From NCBI GenBank assembly GCA_002293605.1, contig DBDO01000029.1:1-13913 (forward strand): 13,913 nt of DNA, read 5' to 3'. Both the position numbers and the translations under genes were made by a program. Position 1 is the first letter of the stretch; every line of letters begins with the position of its first letter. The stretch comes from Desulfovibrionaceae bacterium UBA930 (GTDB lineage: Bacteria; Desulfobacterota; Desulfovibrionia; Desulfovibrionales; Desulfovibrionaceae). Under the pieces are notes generated by a model, which saw nothing but the letters and a program-made list of their open reading frames with translations, had not been told where the DNA came from and searched no databases. Below are positions 1-6,902 of the stretch, piece after piece.

Positions 1-224
1 GTCATATCAAAGTGCATCCTCATGTAACTGGAGCGCGAGGTGGAAACCAAGACATGGGGCGCACAAAAGGGGGCTCAACTCAAAAATACACCCACCCCTA
101 TACGCTCGGCCTGCTCCGTTCCCGCCCCGGCATGGTTCGGCCCAAAACGCGGCTGCACAGCATTCCCGGTACCGTTCCCGGCCTCTAGGCCCGGCCCGAA
201 GGCTGCGCCTTTCACCCCCGCTGC

Positions 225-385
225 CCGCAATGCTTTGCCCGCTGCCGCAGTGAGGCCCCGCCGCTCTTTATGCTGGAAAAGGGCCTTGCCAGCCGCTGCT
301 GGGCTGTTTTTGAGGAGTTTTCCGGGGAGGCTCTGCCCCCCGAACCCCTCCGCCAGGGGCCTGAGGCCCCTGGACCCGCAATTTT
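225..385. repeat. GC-rich intergenic repeat-like element with strong hairpin
   Basis: This GC-rich stretch holds a perfect 9-bp inverted repeat with a 3-nt loop (353-361 / 365-373). A purine-rich segment on the minus strand follows it. The layout and wording resemble a dispersed intergenic element that I recall from Desulfovibrio-type genomes, where it often gives spurious Gly/Pro/Arg-rich translations. Only one copy is visible here, so repetition is not shown by this window. Positions 1-224 to its left contain no gene I can support; their long open frames are low-complexity Pro/Ala/Arg-rich products of GC-rich DNA. Confidence 0.35.
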
Positions 386-798
386 CGTATAATGACGCAA
401 AACACCCTTATAAACTGCGGACTGATGCCGAAGCCCGCCGCAACTTCGCTGTCGAAACGCTTCATGTCCTCTTCCACAACCCTGGCGGCTTCCGGGCCAA
501 AAAAGATTTCTCCGCACTCCTCGCAAACATGGCAATCAACAGCAGGAATGACAGTCTTCTTCTCCATAAAGCTATGGGGTATGTCCATAATGCGCCGGAC
601 AATTTTGTGATATCCGCATGCAGCACAAGGAGCTCCTTGAATGACAAAATAACGTACGGTATTTTTCGTTCTTTTTGAGAGGGACAGGCTATGCCCGTAT
701 CCGTCATTTCCCACCAGAAGAAAGCCGCCGCCTTTGAGGCCCTTTCCTTCGCTCAGAAAGCGCTCCAGCAGCGCGCGTCTATCCACTGAGGCGGTCAT
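268..798 (-). CDS. Truncated YgiT/MqsA-type zinc-finger antitoxin-like protein
   Basis: The 176-residue frame contains a YgiT-type zinc finger: CAAC at residues 58-61 and CEEC at 92-95, with IMDIPHSF and the KKTVIPAV segment between them and an acidic helix (VVEEDMKRFDSEV) after. In MqsA-like antitoxins this zinc-binding half is followed by a helix-turn-helix that binds DNA and autoregulates a toxin-antitoxin operon. Here the match fades near residue 131 (SPQFIR). The rest is read through the GC-rich intergenic repeat, giving a Pro/Gly/Arg tail with no HTH. The first 50 or so residues do not match the family, which normally starts just before the first CxxC, so the real start may be a GTG near residue 48 (about 657). 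No intact toxin gene lies next to it. Zinc-finger identity is fairly secure; whether the protein is made is unknown. It is probably a decayed antitoxin. Confidence 0.5.
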   Translation of the reverse strand: MTASVDRRALLERFLSEGKGLKGGGFLLVGNDGYGHSLSLSKRTKNTVRYFVIQGAPCAACGYHKIVRRIMDIPHSFMEKKTVIPAVDCHVCEECGEIFFGPEAARVVEEDMKRFDSEVAAGFGISPQFIRVFCVIIRKLRVQGPQAPGGGVRGAEPPRKTPQKQPSSGWQGPFPA

Positions 799-852
799 TG
801 GCTATCTTATGCTTATCACCCCACGTAACGGTTTTTAGCCAGTGGTCCTGGC

Positions 853-1236
853 TCATACTCCTGTCAGAGACCTTTCCTCCTGCTGGGCGGAGCAGCAGGT
901 TGATTGCGCTATGCCGTAACTGGCAGCATAGTTTGTGCTCCATTGGCACAAAGCGTCCAGTGCTGGAATGAGCTTTTTTCCTTCCTCCGCCAGACTGTAC
1001 TCCACCTTTGGCGGCACAACCGGGTACACCGTGCGAATGATAATGCCTGCATCTTCGAGTTCCCGTAGCTGCTGGGTGAGCATTTTTTGCGTTATTCCGA
1101 TAAGTACGCGTTTTAATTCGCTGAATCTGAAAATACCGTTACGCAGTTGCCAGAGTATAACCATTTTCCATTTTCCGCCGACAAGATCCATCGCTAGGGT
1201 CAACATGCAGGGATATGCCGGTTTAACGATTCCCAT
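853..1236 (-). CDS. HxlR-family transcriptional regulator
   Basis: This 127-residue single-domain winged-helix protein has the HxlR signature. It has a cysteine near the N terminus (Cys10, in AYPC), the LVGGKWKMVILWQL helix at 18-31, a recognition-helix region (ITQKMLTQQLRELEDAGII, 48-66) and a wing (VPPKVEYSLAEEGKKL, 74-89). HxlR/YodB-type proteins are dimeric repressors that often sense electrophiles, quinones or disulfide stress through cysteines. Here Cys10, Cys97, Cys114 and Cys115 are available, but the sensing chemistry is inferred. The start is supported by GGAGA about 7 nt upstream. It is divergent from a nitroreductase gene, the classic arrangement for a regulator controlling a flavin reductase that detoxifies such compounds. 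Family assignment is secure; the inducer is not known. Confidence 0.92.
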   Translation of the reverse strand: MGIVKPAYPCMLTLAMDLVGGKWKMVILWQLRNGIFRFSELKRVLIGITQKMLTQQLRELEDAGIIIRTVYPVVPPKVEYSLAEEGKKLIPALDALCQWSTNYAASYGIAQSTCCSAQQEERSLTGV

Positions 1237-1248
1237 GGGTTTTTCTCC

Positions 1249-1270
1249 ATAGTTTCTTTTTTGTAACTAT
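1249..1270. promoter_or_regulatory. Inverted repeat, candidate HxlR operator
   Basis: ATAGTT (1249-1254) and AACTAT (1265-1270) form a perfect 6-bp inverted repeat with a 10-nt spacer. It lies in the AT-rich gap between the divergent regulator and nitroreductase genes, next to a TATATA-like stretch. Position and symmetry suit binding by a dimeric winged-helix repressor controlling both genes. No consensus was tested. Confidence 0.3.
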
Positions 1271-1352
1271 ATATAAAAAAAGTGCGTTCTTGCGAAAGAA
1301 ATACTACAGGAGGTATGAGAGCACAACACCAATCACAACAAGGAGAATTTCT

Positions 1353-1886
1353 ATGAACTTCCTTCAGCTTGCCAAAGAGCGCCATTCAGTTCGCAAATAC
1401 ACGCCCAAACCTGTTGAGGAGGCCAAACTCCGTAATATACTGGAAGCCGGAAGAGTCGCCCCGACAGCGGCAAATTTCCAGCCGCAACGTTTTCTGGTGC
1501 TATCGTCGGCGGAAGCTCTTGAAAAACTGGCTAAAGCGGGCAATATGCACGGCGCTCCGTTTGCCGTAGTGATATGCAGTCGTAAAGACAAGGCGTGGCA
1601 AAGACCCCAAGATGGTCATTCCATGGCGGATATTGACGCCACTATCGCCACAACGCAGATGATGCTCCAGGCCTGGTCGGAAGGTATTGCCTCATGCTGG
1701 ATCACCTGGTTTGATCCGGCAGTGGTGCGCCGCGAGTTTGCCTTGCCGGATGCGGTCATTCCGGTAAATATTCTGGTACTTGGCTATTCCGCTGACAAGG
1801 TTCAAACTCCCTGCCGCCATCAGCAAACTCGCATGCCATTAGAGGATATGGTATGGACCGAGTCGTTGCCGTGTTGCTGTAAATAG
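1353..1886 (+). CDS. Nitroreductase family protein (FMN-dependent)
   Basis: The 177-residue protein is a compact nitroreductase-fold enzyme. The N-terminal RHSVRKY (10-16) matches the FMN-phosphate-binding motif of the family. The GRVAPTAANFQPQRFLVL segment fits the conserved loop after the first helices, and the DIDATIATTQMMLQAWSEGIASCW region matches the central dimerisation helix. Such enzymes reduce nitro compounds, quinones or other electrophiles with NAD(P)H; the substrate cannot be told from sequence. I chose the ATG preceded by AGGAG at 1341-1345, because the longer in-frame start at 1290 has no ribosome site and adds an unrelated basic segment. The gene ends in a Cys-Cys-Cys-Lys tail. 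It is divergent from the HxlR regulator, which probably controls it in response to reactive compounds. Confidence 0.92.
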   Translation: MNFLQLAKERHSVRKYTPKPVEEAKLRNILEAGRVAPTAANFQPQRFLVLSSAEALEKLAKAGNMHGAPFAVVICSRKDKAWQRPQDGHSMADIDATIATTQMMLQAWSEGIASCWITWFDPAVVRREFALPDAVIPVNILVLGYSADKVQTPCRHQQTRMPLEDMVWTESLPCCCK

Positions 1887-1896
1887 CGTCTGACAG

Positions 1897-1938
1897 TATA
1901 GAAGTCACTTCATAATGAATTATGAAGTGACTTCTATA
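1897..1938. terminator. 20-bp perfect palindrome downstream of the nitroreductase gene
   Basis: The left arm (1897-1916) and right arm (1919-1938) are perfectly complementary with a 2-nt centre. The palindrome starts 10 nt after the nitroreductase stop. There is no T-run on either side, so it is not a textbook intrinsic terminator. It could act as a bidirectional transcript end or be a repeat remnant. Confidence 0.45.
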
Positions 1939-1951
1939 GCAGTTTCACTTT

Positions 1952-1992
1952 GAGATACTTGTAAGCGGGCAAAGCCCGCCTACAAGTATCTC
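1952..1992. terminator. Long hairpin abutting the stop codon of the Lon-like gene
   Basis: A 12-bp outer stem (1952-1963 / 1981-1992) and a 6-bp GC-rich inner stem (1965-1970 / 1974-1979) are separated by one mismatch and closed by an AAA loop. On the minus strand this directly follows the protease gene, whose stop codon (1992-1994) overlaps the stem base by one base. There is no T-run. It probably terminates or stabilises the 3' end of the gmhA-hemC-lon mRNA. Confidence 0.5.
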
Positions 1993-4439
1993 TAGCGGCG
2001 CTTATCGCTGCGCGAGAGGCGGGCCAGCTCCTTGAGGCGTTCATCCACCAGGCGGTACAGCGAGCCTTTGGGGTAGGTGCCGTCTTTGCGTAGCCGTCCG
2101 GAAGGCAGGCCCGTTAGAATCTGCATGGCCTCGGTAATGTGCTGCACGGCGAAGATATGAAAACGCCCGGCGCGAATCGCCTCCACAACATCATCGCAGA
2201 GCAGCACATGGGCGATATTGTCCTTGGGCAGGATAACGCCTTGGGTGCCTGTCAGGCCGCGCCGTTTGCAGACTTCAAAAAAACCTTCGATTTTGCGGGT
2301 GACCCCGCCAACGGCCATAATCTGCCCGTCCTGGCCGACAGCCCCGGTAAAGGCCATATCCAGTCGCACCGGAACGCGCGACAGGGCGGAGAGCAGCGCG
2401 GCAAGCTCGGCCCCGGAGGCGGAATCGCCCTCAATACCCGCGTAATTCTGTTCAAAGCCGAGGCTCCCGGTCAGCACCAGGGGCTTATTGTGGGCAAAAG
2501 CTCCAACAAGGTAGCTTTTGAGGATCATGATGGCCTTGGTATGAATGGGACCGCCGAGCTTGGCATCCCGCTCCAGGTCGATGATCCCGCCGTTGCCCGC
2601 GCCCACGGTGCAGGATATCTGGTGCGGCAGACCGAATTCAAAATCGCCATAAAAGGTAACGGCCAGACCGTTGATCTTGCCCACGGCCATACCCTCTGTA
2701 GGCACCTTGATAATGCCGCGGTCGTAATCCTCCATGAAGCACTCTTCGATCAGATTGGAACGAAAGGTACGGGCCTTCATGGCCTGACGGAGGATGTCCC
2801 TGCTGACCAGATTTTTACCCCGCAAGGAGGCGCAGGCCGAGGCTTCCACCATAATTTCGCGCAAACGCGGGTATTTGAGGGAAAGCTTTTGCTGATCCTC
2901 GATGATGCGCGAACCGAAGTTCACCAGCCCGGCCAGGGCTTCACGGTCAAAGGGCAGGAGGCCATCGTCATCGATAATGCGCTTGATGTGCGCAAGGTAC
3001 ACGCGCAGCCCGGCGCTGTCGCGCCGCATATGCTCCGTGAGATGGGCCTTGATTTTAAAAAGTTTGCTGAAGCGGTCATCGGCCAGCAGCAGCATCTCGT
3101 GCAGTTCTTCCTTACCGACCAGGATGACTTTGAGCGACAGGGGCACCGGGGCCGGGCGCAGGCCTTTGGCCTTGCTGCCGTCTTCCTCTCCGGCGTCTTC
3201 AACCCGTGAGCTGGAGGCGCGCAGGGCGCGCAAAAGGGCCTCCCAGGCGCTGGGGTGCTGGAGCAGCTCATCCATGTGCAGCACAAGGTAGCCGCCGTTG
3301 GCTCGGTGCAGGCTTCCGGATTTTATCAGGGTGAAATCCGTGATCAGCGCGCCCATTTCCGCTTCGCGCTCAATGGCCCCCATAAGGTTGGGAAAGGTGG
3401 GGTGATCTTCAAAAACAATGGGCGCGCCCGAGGTTTCGGCGTTATCCACAAAGAGATTCACGTCATAGCGGCCGGACAGATCCTCGGGCATGGGATTTTC
3501 ATGAGGAAAGGCGGAAGAGCCCGGCACTCCGGAAGGGCGCTGGGCCTGGGCGCCGGGGGGGCTTTGCATATCCGGCGGCATAAGGGCATCGAGATTGTCC
3601 AGGGTATCGGCGCGCAGGCTTTGGAAGAAACGGACAAGGGCCTTGTTGTCCGACCCGTTGGTAAATTTTTCAATCACCGGATCAAGGGTCGCCTTTAAGA
3701 CATCGTCCACCATTTCCCGCTCAAGGGAGCGCTCCTGCTTGTGGAACTCCTGCTCGATTCTGGCGAGCTTGCGCAAATAGTCGCCAATGGGCTCCATGAG
3801 GCTGTCGCCCTTGATTTTAAGCTCGTTGCGCAGCCCTTCTTCCAGGTTTTCGAAATCCTGCTCGTTAAGACGCCTGCCCTCTACCAGAGGGTAGAGGGTC
3901 ATGCCGCCGCTCTCGTCAAAGCCGAGGTTAAAGCCCTTGGTTCCGGCAAGCTGGTTCATCTGACGCAGGAGCTGGTCGCGCCGGTTCTGGAAGCTGTCCA
4001 TGAGCGAACTGCGCCGCCGGGTGTGAGAGTTGCCCTCCAGGCGTTGCAGCACTTCTTTCTGGATGCGTGAATAGGTCTTGGAGAGCGCGTTTTTGAGCTT
4101 TCTGCCCTGGCCGGGGGCAAGGCTGATGAGAACGGGCGCGTCCTGGTCATCAAAATTGAAGACATAGATGAGATCCGGCGGGGTAGCTCCCTTTTTGGCG
4201 CGTGGAACGAGCACATCGCGCAAAAGGAAGCTGCGACCCAGATCCGCTTCGCCCGCAAGATAGATGTTAAAGCCCTTGGCCGTAATGTGCAGGCCAAGTT
4301 CCAGGGCGTCTAGGGCCCGCTGCTGGGGGGCGTGGCGTTTGCCGTTTTTGGGGATGGCATCGCTGCTGGCAAAGGGGATACGTTCGGGCGGGAAGGCGGC
4401 GTGGAGTTTGTCCGCAGCCAGGGGTTTAAAGGCGCTCAT
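1992..4439 (-). CDS. Lon-like AAA+ ATP-dependent protease (AAA_32 / peptidase S16)
   Basis: The 815-residue cytosolic protease lacks the Lon N-terminal substrate domain and has the AAA_32-type layout. A P-loop-like motif GEADLGRS lies at 63-70, followed by a helical, charged insertion (about 105-320). Walker B is LVLHMDE (385-391). An arginine-rich sensor region follows, and the C-terminal proteolytic domain spans about 575-785. The catalytic dyad is Ser673 in EGDSASGAE and Lys716 in VGGVTRK, 43 residues apart, the same spacing as in E. coli Lon (Ser679/Lys722). The P-loop has Arg69 where Lys is usual; I recall Arg there in other AAA_32 proteins. The start is the ATG at 4439, which overlaps the hemC stop (TGATG); a longer open frame upstream is just hemC in another frame. 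It is the last gene of the operon. Substrates are unknown. Confidence 0.93.
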   Translation of the reverse strand: MSAFKPLAADKLHAAFPPERIPFASSDAIPKNGKRHAPQQRALDALELGLHITAKGFNIYLAGEADLGRSFLLRDVLVPRAKKGATPPDLIYVFNFDDQDAPVLISLAPGQGRKLKNALSKTYSRIQKEVLQRLEGNSHTRRRSSLMDSFQNRRDQLLRQMNQLAGTKGFNLGFDESGGMTLYPLVEGRRLNEQDFENLEEGLRNELKIKGDSLMEPIGDYLRKLARIEQEFHKQERSLEREMVDDVLKATLDPVIEKFTNGSDNKALVRFFQSLRADTLDNLDALMPPDMQSPPGAQAQRPSGVPGSSAFPHENPMPEDLSGRYDVNLFVDNAETSGAPIVFEDHPTFPNLMGAIEREAEMGALITDFTLIKSGSLHRANGGYLVLHMDELLQHPSAWEALLRALRASSSRVEDAGEEDGSKAKGLRPAPVPLSLKVILVGKEELHEMLLLADDRFSKLFKIKAHLTEHMRRDSAGLRVYLAHIKRIIDDDGLLPFDREALAGLVNFGSRIIEDQQKLSLKYPRLREIMVEASACASLRGKNLVSRDILRQAMKARTFRSNLIEECFMEDYDRGIIKVPTEGMAVGKINGLAVTFYGDFEFGLPHQISCTVGAGNGGIIDLERDAKLGGPIHTKAIMILKSYLVGAFAHNKPLVLTGSLGFEQNYAGIEGDSASGAELAALLSALSRVPVRLDMAFTGAVGQDGQIMAVGGVTRKIEGFFEVCKRRGLTGTQGVILPKDNIAHVLLCDDVVEAIRAGRFHIFAVQHITEAMQILTGLPSGRLRKDGTYPKGSLYRLVDERLKELARLSRSDKRR

Positions 4440-5404
4440 CAGCTGGCAGCTCCGTATAAATCGCGCAGTATGGCCCCGCCGCCCGCATCCTTGACTTCCT
4501 GCGCCAGGGCCAGGCCCAAGGCCCGGGCCTGCGAAGGATCGCCCTGCACGCTTCTGCGGATAATCTCTTTGCCCAGCACATCGCCCACCAGACCTTCCAG
4601 GGTCAATACGGCCTTTGGGGCAATGGTGCCGTGCTCCGTGCATTCGTTCAACACTGCGTAGGCGGCAATGGGAACCTGACAGCCTCCCTCAAGCCCGGCT
4701 AGAAAAGCGCGCTCGGCCTCTACCCTGGCAAAGGTTTCAGGGTGGTTCAGAAAGCCCAGCAACTCGGCGACATCGCTTCTGTCCGCCTTGAATTCAATGC
4801 CCAGCGCGCCCTGCCCGGCAGCGGGCAGAAAGGCCGGAGGCTCAAGCGGACTCATGAAGGGGAGGCTGATCTCCAGGCGGTTTATTCCGGCGGCAGCCAT
4901 GATGATGGCATCAAATTCGCCTTCGCGCAGTTTGCGGATGCGCGTGTCCACGTTGCCGCGCAGGGAAAGCACCGTGATATCCGGGCGCAGAGCAAGAAGC
5001 TGGGCCTGACGGCGCAAACTGCTGGTGCCGACGCGCGCGCCTTTGGGCAAGGCCGCAAGGCCATCGTGCTGAAAACTGAGCAAGAGATCAGCGGGGTTTT
5101 CCCGCTTTGGCGTTGCGCCAAGAACCAGCCCTTCGGGAAGCTGCATGGGCACATCCTTCATGGAGTGCACGGCAAGGTCGGCCCGCCCGTCCAGCAGGGC
5201 CTCTTCAATTTCCTTGACAAACAGCCCTTTGCCGCCAACTTTGGAAAGGGGCACATCCAGAATAACATCGCCCCTGGTTTTCAGAACCAGAAGCTCACAG
5301 ATAAGGCCGTGCCGTTCTTCCAGCCGGGCCTTGATGTGCTCTGCCTGCCACAAGGCCAGCCGACTGCCCCGGGTCGCTATGGTAAGTGTTTTCATCGCGC
5401 TCAT
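4439..5404 (-). CDS. hemC: Hydroxymethylbilane synthase (porphobilinogen deaminase)
   Basis: The 321-residue enzyme condenses four porphobilinogen molecules into hydroxymethylbilane for haem, sirohaem and corrinoid synthesis in the cytosol. The N-terminal TIATRGSRLALWQAEHI, the active-site VHSMKDVP with Asp84, the substrate-binding GTSSLRRQAQ and LRGNVDTRIRKL, and GCQVPIAAYA with Cys242 (dipyrromethane-cofactor attachment) are all present at the positions expected from the E. coli enzyme. The start at 5404 overlaps the stop of the zinc-ribbon gene as ATGA; another ATG three codons later (5395) is equally possible, since neither has a strong ribosome site. An in-frame extension upstream is arginine-rich read-through of the previous gene. 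The stop overlaps the protease start, implying coupled translation. Confidence 0.97.
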   Translation of the reverse strand: MSAMKTLTIATRGSRLALWQAEHIKARLEERHGLICELLVLKTRGDVILDVPLSKVGGKGLFVKEIEEALLDGRADLAVHSMKDVPMQLPEGLVLGATPKRENPADLLLSFQHDGLAALPKGARVGTSSLRRQAQLLALRPDITVLSLRGNVDTRIRKLREGEFDAIIMAAAGINRLEISLPFMSPLEPPAFLPAAGQGALGIEFKADRSDVAELLGFLNHPETFARVEAERAFLAGLEGGCQVPIAAYAVLNECTEHGTIAPKAVLTLEGLVGDVLGKEIIRRSVQGDPSQARALGLALAQEVKDAGGGAILRDLYGAAS

Positions 5405-5640
5405 TTGCACCCGGCGCAGCTTCCGGCGGAGCACCCGGCGCAGCCGCCTCTGCTGCCGCCGGAAGGATAGCTGACCGTCTGGCCCACACGGGAGGGCGCG
5501 GGCATGTGCAGACAGGCGCAGGAGAGCTTGCGCTCGGGCCTCTCGCAGCCGCAGTGGGGGCAGGCGGGCACGGCATCGCCGAACACGAGTTCTTCGAACT
5601 CCCGATCGCACTTGGGGCAGGCGTATTCATATATGGGCAT
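5401..5640 (-). CDS. FmdB-family zinc-ribbon protein
   Basis: This 79-residue protein starts with MPIYEYACPKC, the hallmark of FmdB/CxxC_CxxC_SSSS regulatory zinc ribbons. The two metal-binding pairs are Cys8/Cys11 and Cys27/Cys30, and FEELV lies between them. The tail is a low-complexity Gly/Ser/Cys segment with four more cysteines (67, 70, 75, 78), also common in this family. FmdB was named from a putative regulator of formamidase genes; the actual role of these small proteins is unclear. AAAGG lies upstream of the ATG. It begins 23 nt after the gmhA stop and overlaps hemC by 4 nt, so it is expressed in the same operon. Confidence 0.9.
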   Translation of the reverse strand: MPIYEYACPKCDREFEELVFGDAVPACPHCGCERPERKLSCACLHMPAPSRVGQTVSYPSGGSRGGCAGCSAGSCAGCK

Positions 5641-5663
5641 GGCAAAAACCTTTACACAAGGGG

Positions 5664-6299
5664 TTAACAGCCGGGGAGCGAAGCGCCGCCCTCAAGATAG
5701 GGCCTAAGCTCGGCTACGTTTTCAAAAAGATAATAATCAGTCAGGCCGCAAAGCAAATGGCCCACAGCGATATGAATTTCCTGAATCAGGGGCGTACGTG
5801 CATCGTCAACGGCAATAAGCATGTCGCACAGGGGGGCCATTGCACCGCCCGCGCCGCCGGTAAGGCCGAGCACGAAGAGCGAACGCTCCCGCGCCGCTTC
5901 TATGGCCCTGAGCACATTGGCGCTATTGCCGGAGGTGGACAGGGCCACAAGCATGTCGCCAGGATTGCCAAGGGCCTGCACCTGTTTGGAAAAGACCAGA
6001 TCAAAACCGAAATCATTGCCGATAGCCGTAAGAATGGAGCTGTCCGTTGTCAGGGCCAGGGCCGGCAGGGGGGGCCTGTCTAAAATAAAACGGTTAACGA
6101 ACTCGGCGGCCAGATGCTGGGCATCAGCAGCGCTGCCCCCGTTGCCGCAAAAAAGCAGCTTGTTGCCCCTGGCCAGGCTAAGGGCCATACGTAAGGCCGC
6201 AGAGGCGACAAGCCGGGCGTGCGCGGCAAAAAAGCGGCGGCGCAGTTCCGCCCCGGCTTCGGCATGCTCTGTGATAAGGGTAAGGACTTTTTCTGTCAT
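5664..6299 (-). CDS. gmhA: D-sedoheptulose-7-phosphate isomerase (phosphoheptose isomerase)
   Basis: The 211-residue SIS-fold enzyme isomerises sedoheptulose 7-phosphate to glycero-manno-heptose 7-phosphate, the first step towards ADP-heptose for the LPS inner core. CGNGGSAADAQHLAAEF (51-67) carries His62 and Glu66, and QEIHIAVGHLLC (173-184) carries Gln173 and His181. These match the metal/active-site residues His61, Glu65, Gln172 and His180 of E. coli GmhA with a one-residue shift. The sugar-phosphate loop ALSTSGNSANVL (119-130) is intact. It is first in the operon with the FmdB-like, hemC and Lon-like genes. The ribosome site before the ATG is weak. Length and motifs are normal for the family. 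Confidence 0.95.
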   Translation of the reverse strand: MTEKVLTLITEHAEAGAELRRRFFAAHARLVASAALRMALSLARGNKLLFCGNGGSAADAQHLAAEFVNRFILDRPPLPALALTTDSSILTAIGNDFGFDLVFSKQVQALGNPGDMLVALSTSGNSANVLRAIEAARERSLFVLGLTGGAGGAMAPLCDMLIAVDDARTPLIQEIHIAVGHLLCGLTDYYLFENVAELRPYLEGGASLPGC

Positions 6300-6424
6300 A
6301 GCAAGAACCAGGTATGCATTTTCGCGTTGAGGGGCCTTTCAGGGGCAGGCGGCATGGAAAAGCGGCAGCGCTTCGCCAAAAGGCTCCCCTGCCCGCTCAG
6401 AAAGGCAAACCGGGTGCACATTGC

Positions 6425-6452
6425 TTTATACGAAATGAAAGAGCAAGGCAAA
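6425..6452 (-). promoter_or_regulatory. Candidate sigma70 promoter for the gmhA operon
   Basis: On the minus strand, TTTGCC (6447-6452) and TATAAA (6425-6430) are separated by 16 nt, about 125 nt upstream of gmhA. The rest of 6300-6560 shows no convincing gene. The -35 element is weak, so this is a candidate only. Confidence 0.25.
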
Positions 6453-6560
6453 TGTCAGGGCATTGGCCGCTGCAAACTATGCGGGCTTTGGCTCCCAGCC
6501 GGAACAGGCGCGGAGAATCGCAAATTTTCAGAGTGGGCCTGTTGACGCAAAGCCCCTCAC

Positions 6561-6902
6561 TTAAGCAACAGGAGAATCTACTTTGTTGAGAATCGGGATA
6601 ACGCCATGTGCCGCGCTAAATTGATTAAGCCAGGTTCTCTCTAATGTAAACAGATTAAGTTCTTCATATAATATGTAGTGGAACAAGTACACTCTCCCCT
6701 CCAGGGTAGGGCCTGTCTTTTCAGAATCTTCAAGATGTTGTTGGAATCTTCTATATAAATCTTTAGACTGTCCTATATACAAGATATGCCCGTCAAGGCT
6801 TGATAAAACATAGCAGCCTGCTTTTCTCGGAATAAATTTATACCTGGAAAGATGAAACTCGATTTTTTCTGTCGGCGAAGGGTCCAATTCATGATATTTC
6901 AT
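6561..6902 (-). CDS. Small GIY-YIG nuclease-fold protein
   Basis: The 113-residue protein is essentially one GIY-YIG domain. GCYVL (29-33) stands for the GIY motif and LYIG (41-44) for YIG. DLYRRFQQHL (48-57) has the catalytic-type arginine, LERTWLNQF (87-95) has the metal-binding-type glutamate at 88, and ILN (104-106) supplies the conserved asparagine. The fold cleaves DNA in UvrC, homing endonucleases and some restriction enzymes. This single-domain form has no obvious DNA-recognition domain of its own. It overlaps the upstream DGQHR gene by 4 nt (ATGA) with GGAG just before the start, so the two are coupled. The DNA here is AT-richer than the flanking gmhA and hemC genes, suggesting transfer. 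Nuclease activity is inferred from the motifs. Confidence 0.88.
   Translation of the reverse strand: MKYHELDPSPTEKIEFHLSRYKFIPRKAGCYVLSSLDGHILYIGQSKDLYRRFQQHLEDSEKTGPTLEGRVYLFHYILYEELNLFTLERTWLNQFSAAHGVIPILNKVDSPVA

Noticed and set aside
40..678. Long plus-strand open frame at the left edge, 212 residues
   Set aside because: Pro/Ala/Arg-rich translation of GC-rich DNA antisense to the zinc-finger gene; no recognisable domain.
2139..3209. Plus-strand 356-residue frame inside the protease gene
   Set aside because: Antisense shadow of the Lon-like gene, which has intact motifs; the plus-strand product matches no family I know.
6314..6589. Plus-strand 91-residue frame between gmhA and the GIY-YIG gene
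   Set aside because: No ribosome site or domain; basic low-information composition. The interval 6300-6560 is better explained as promoter and leader.
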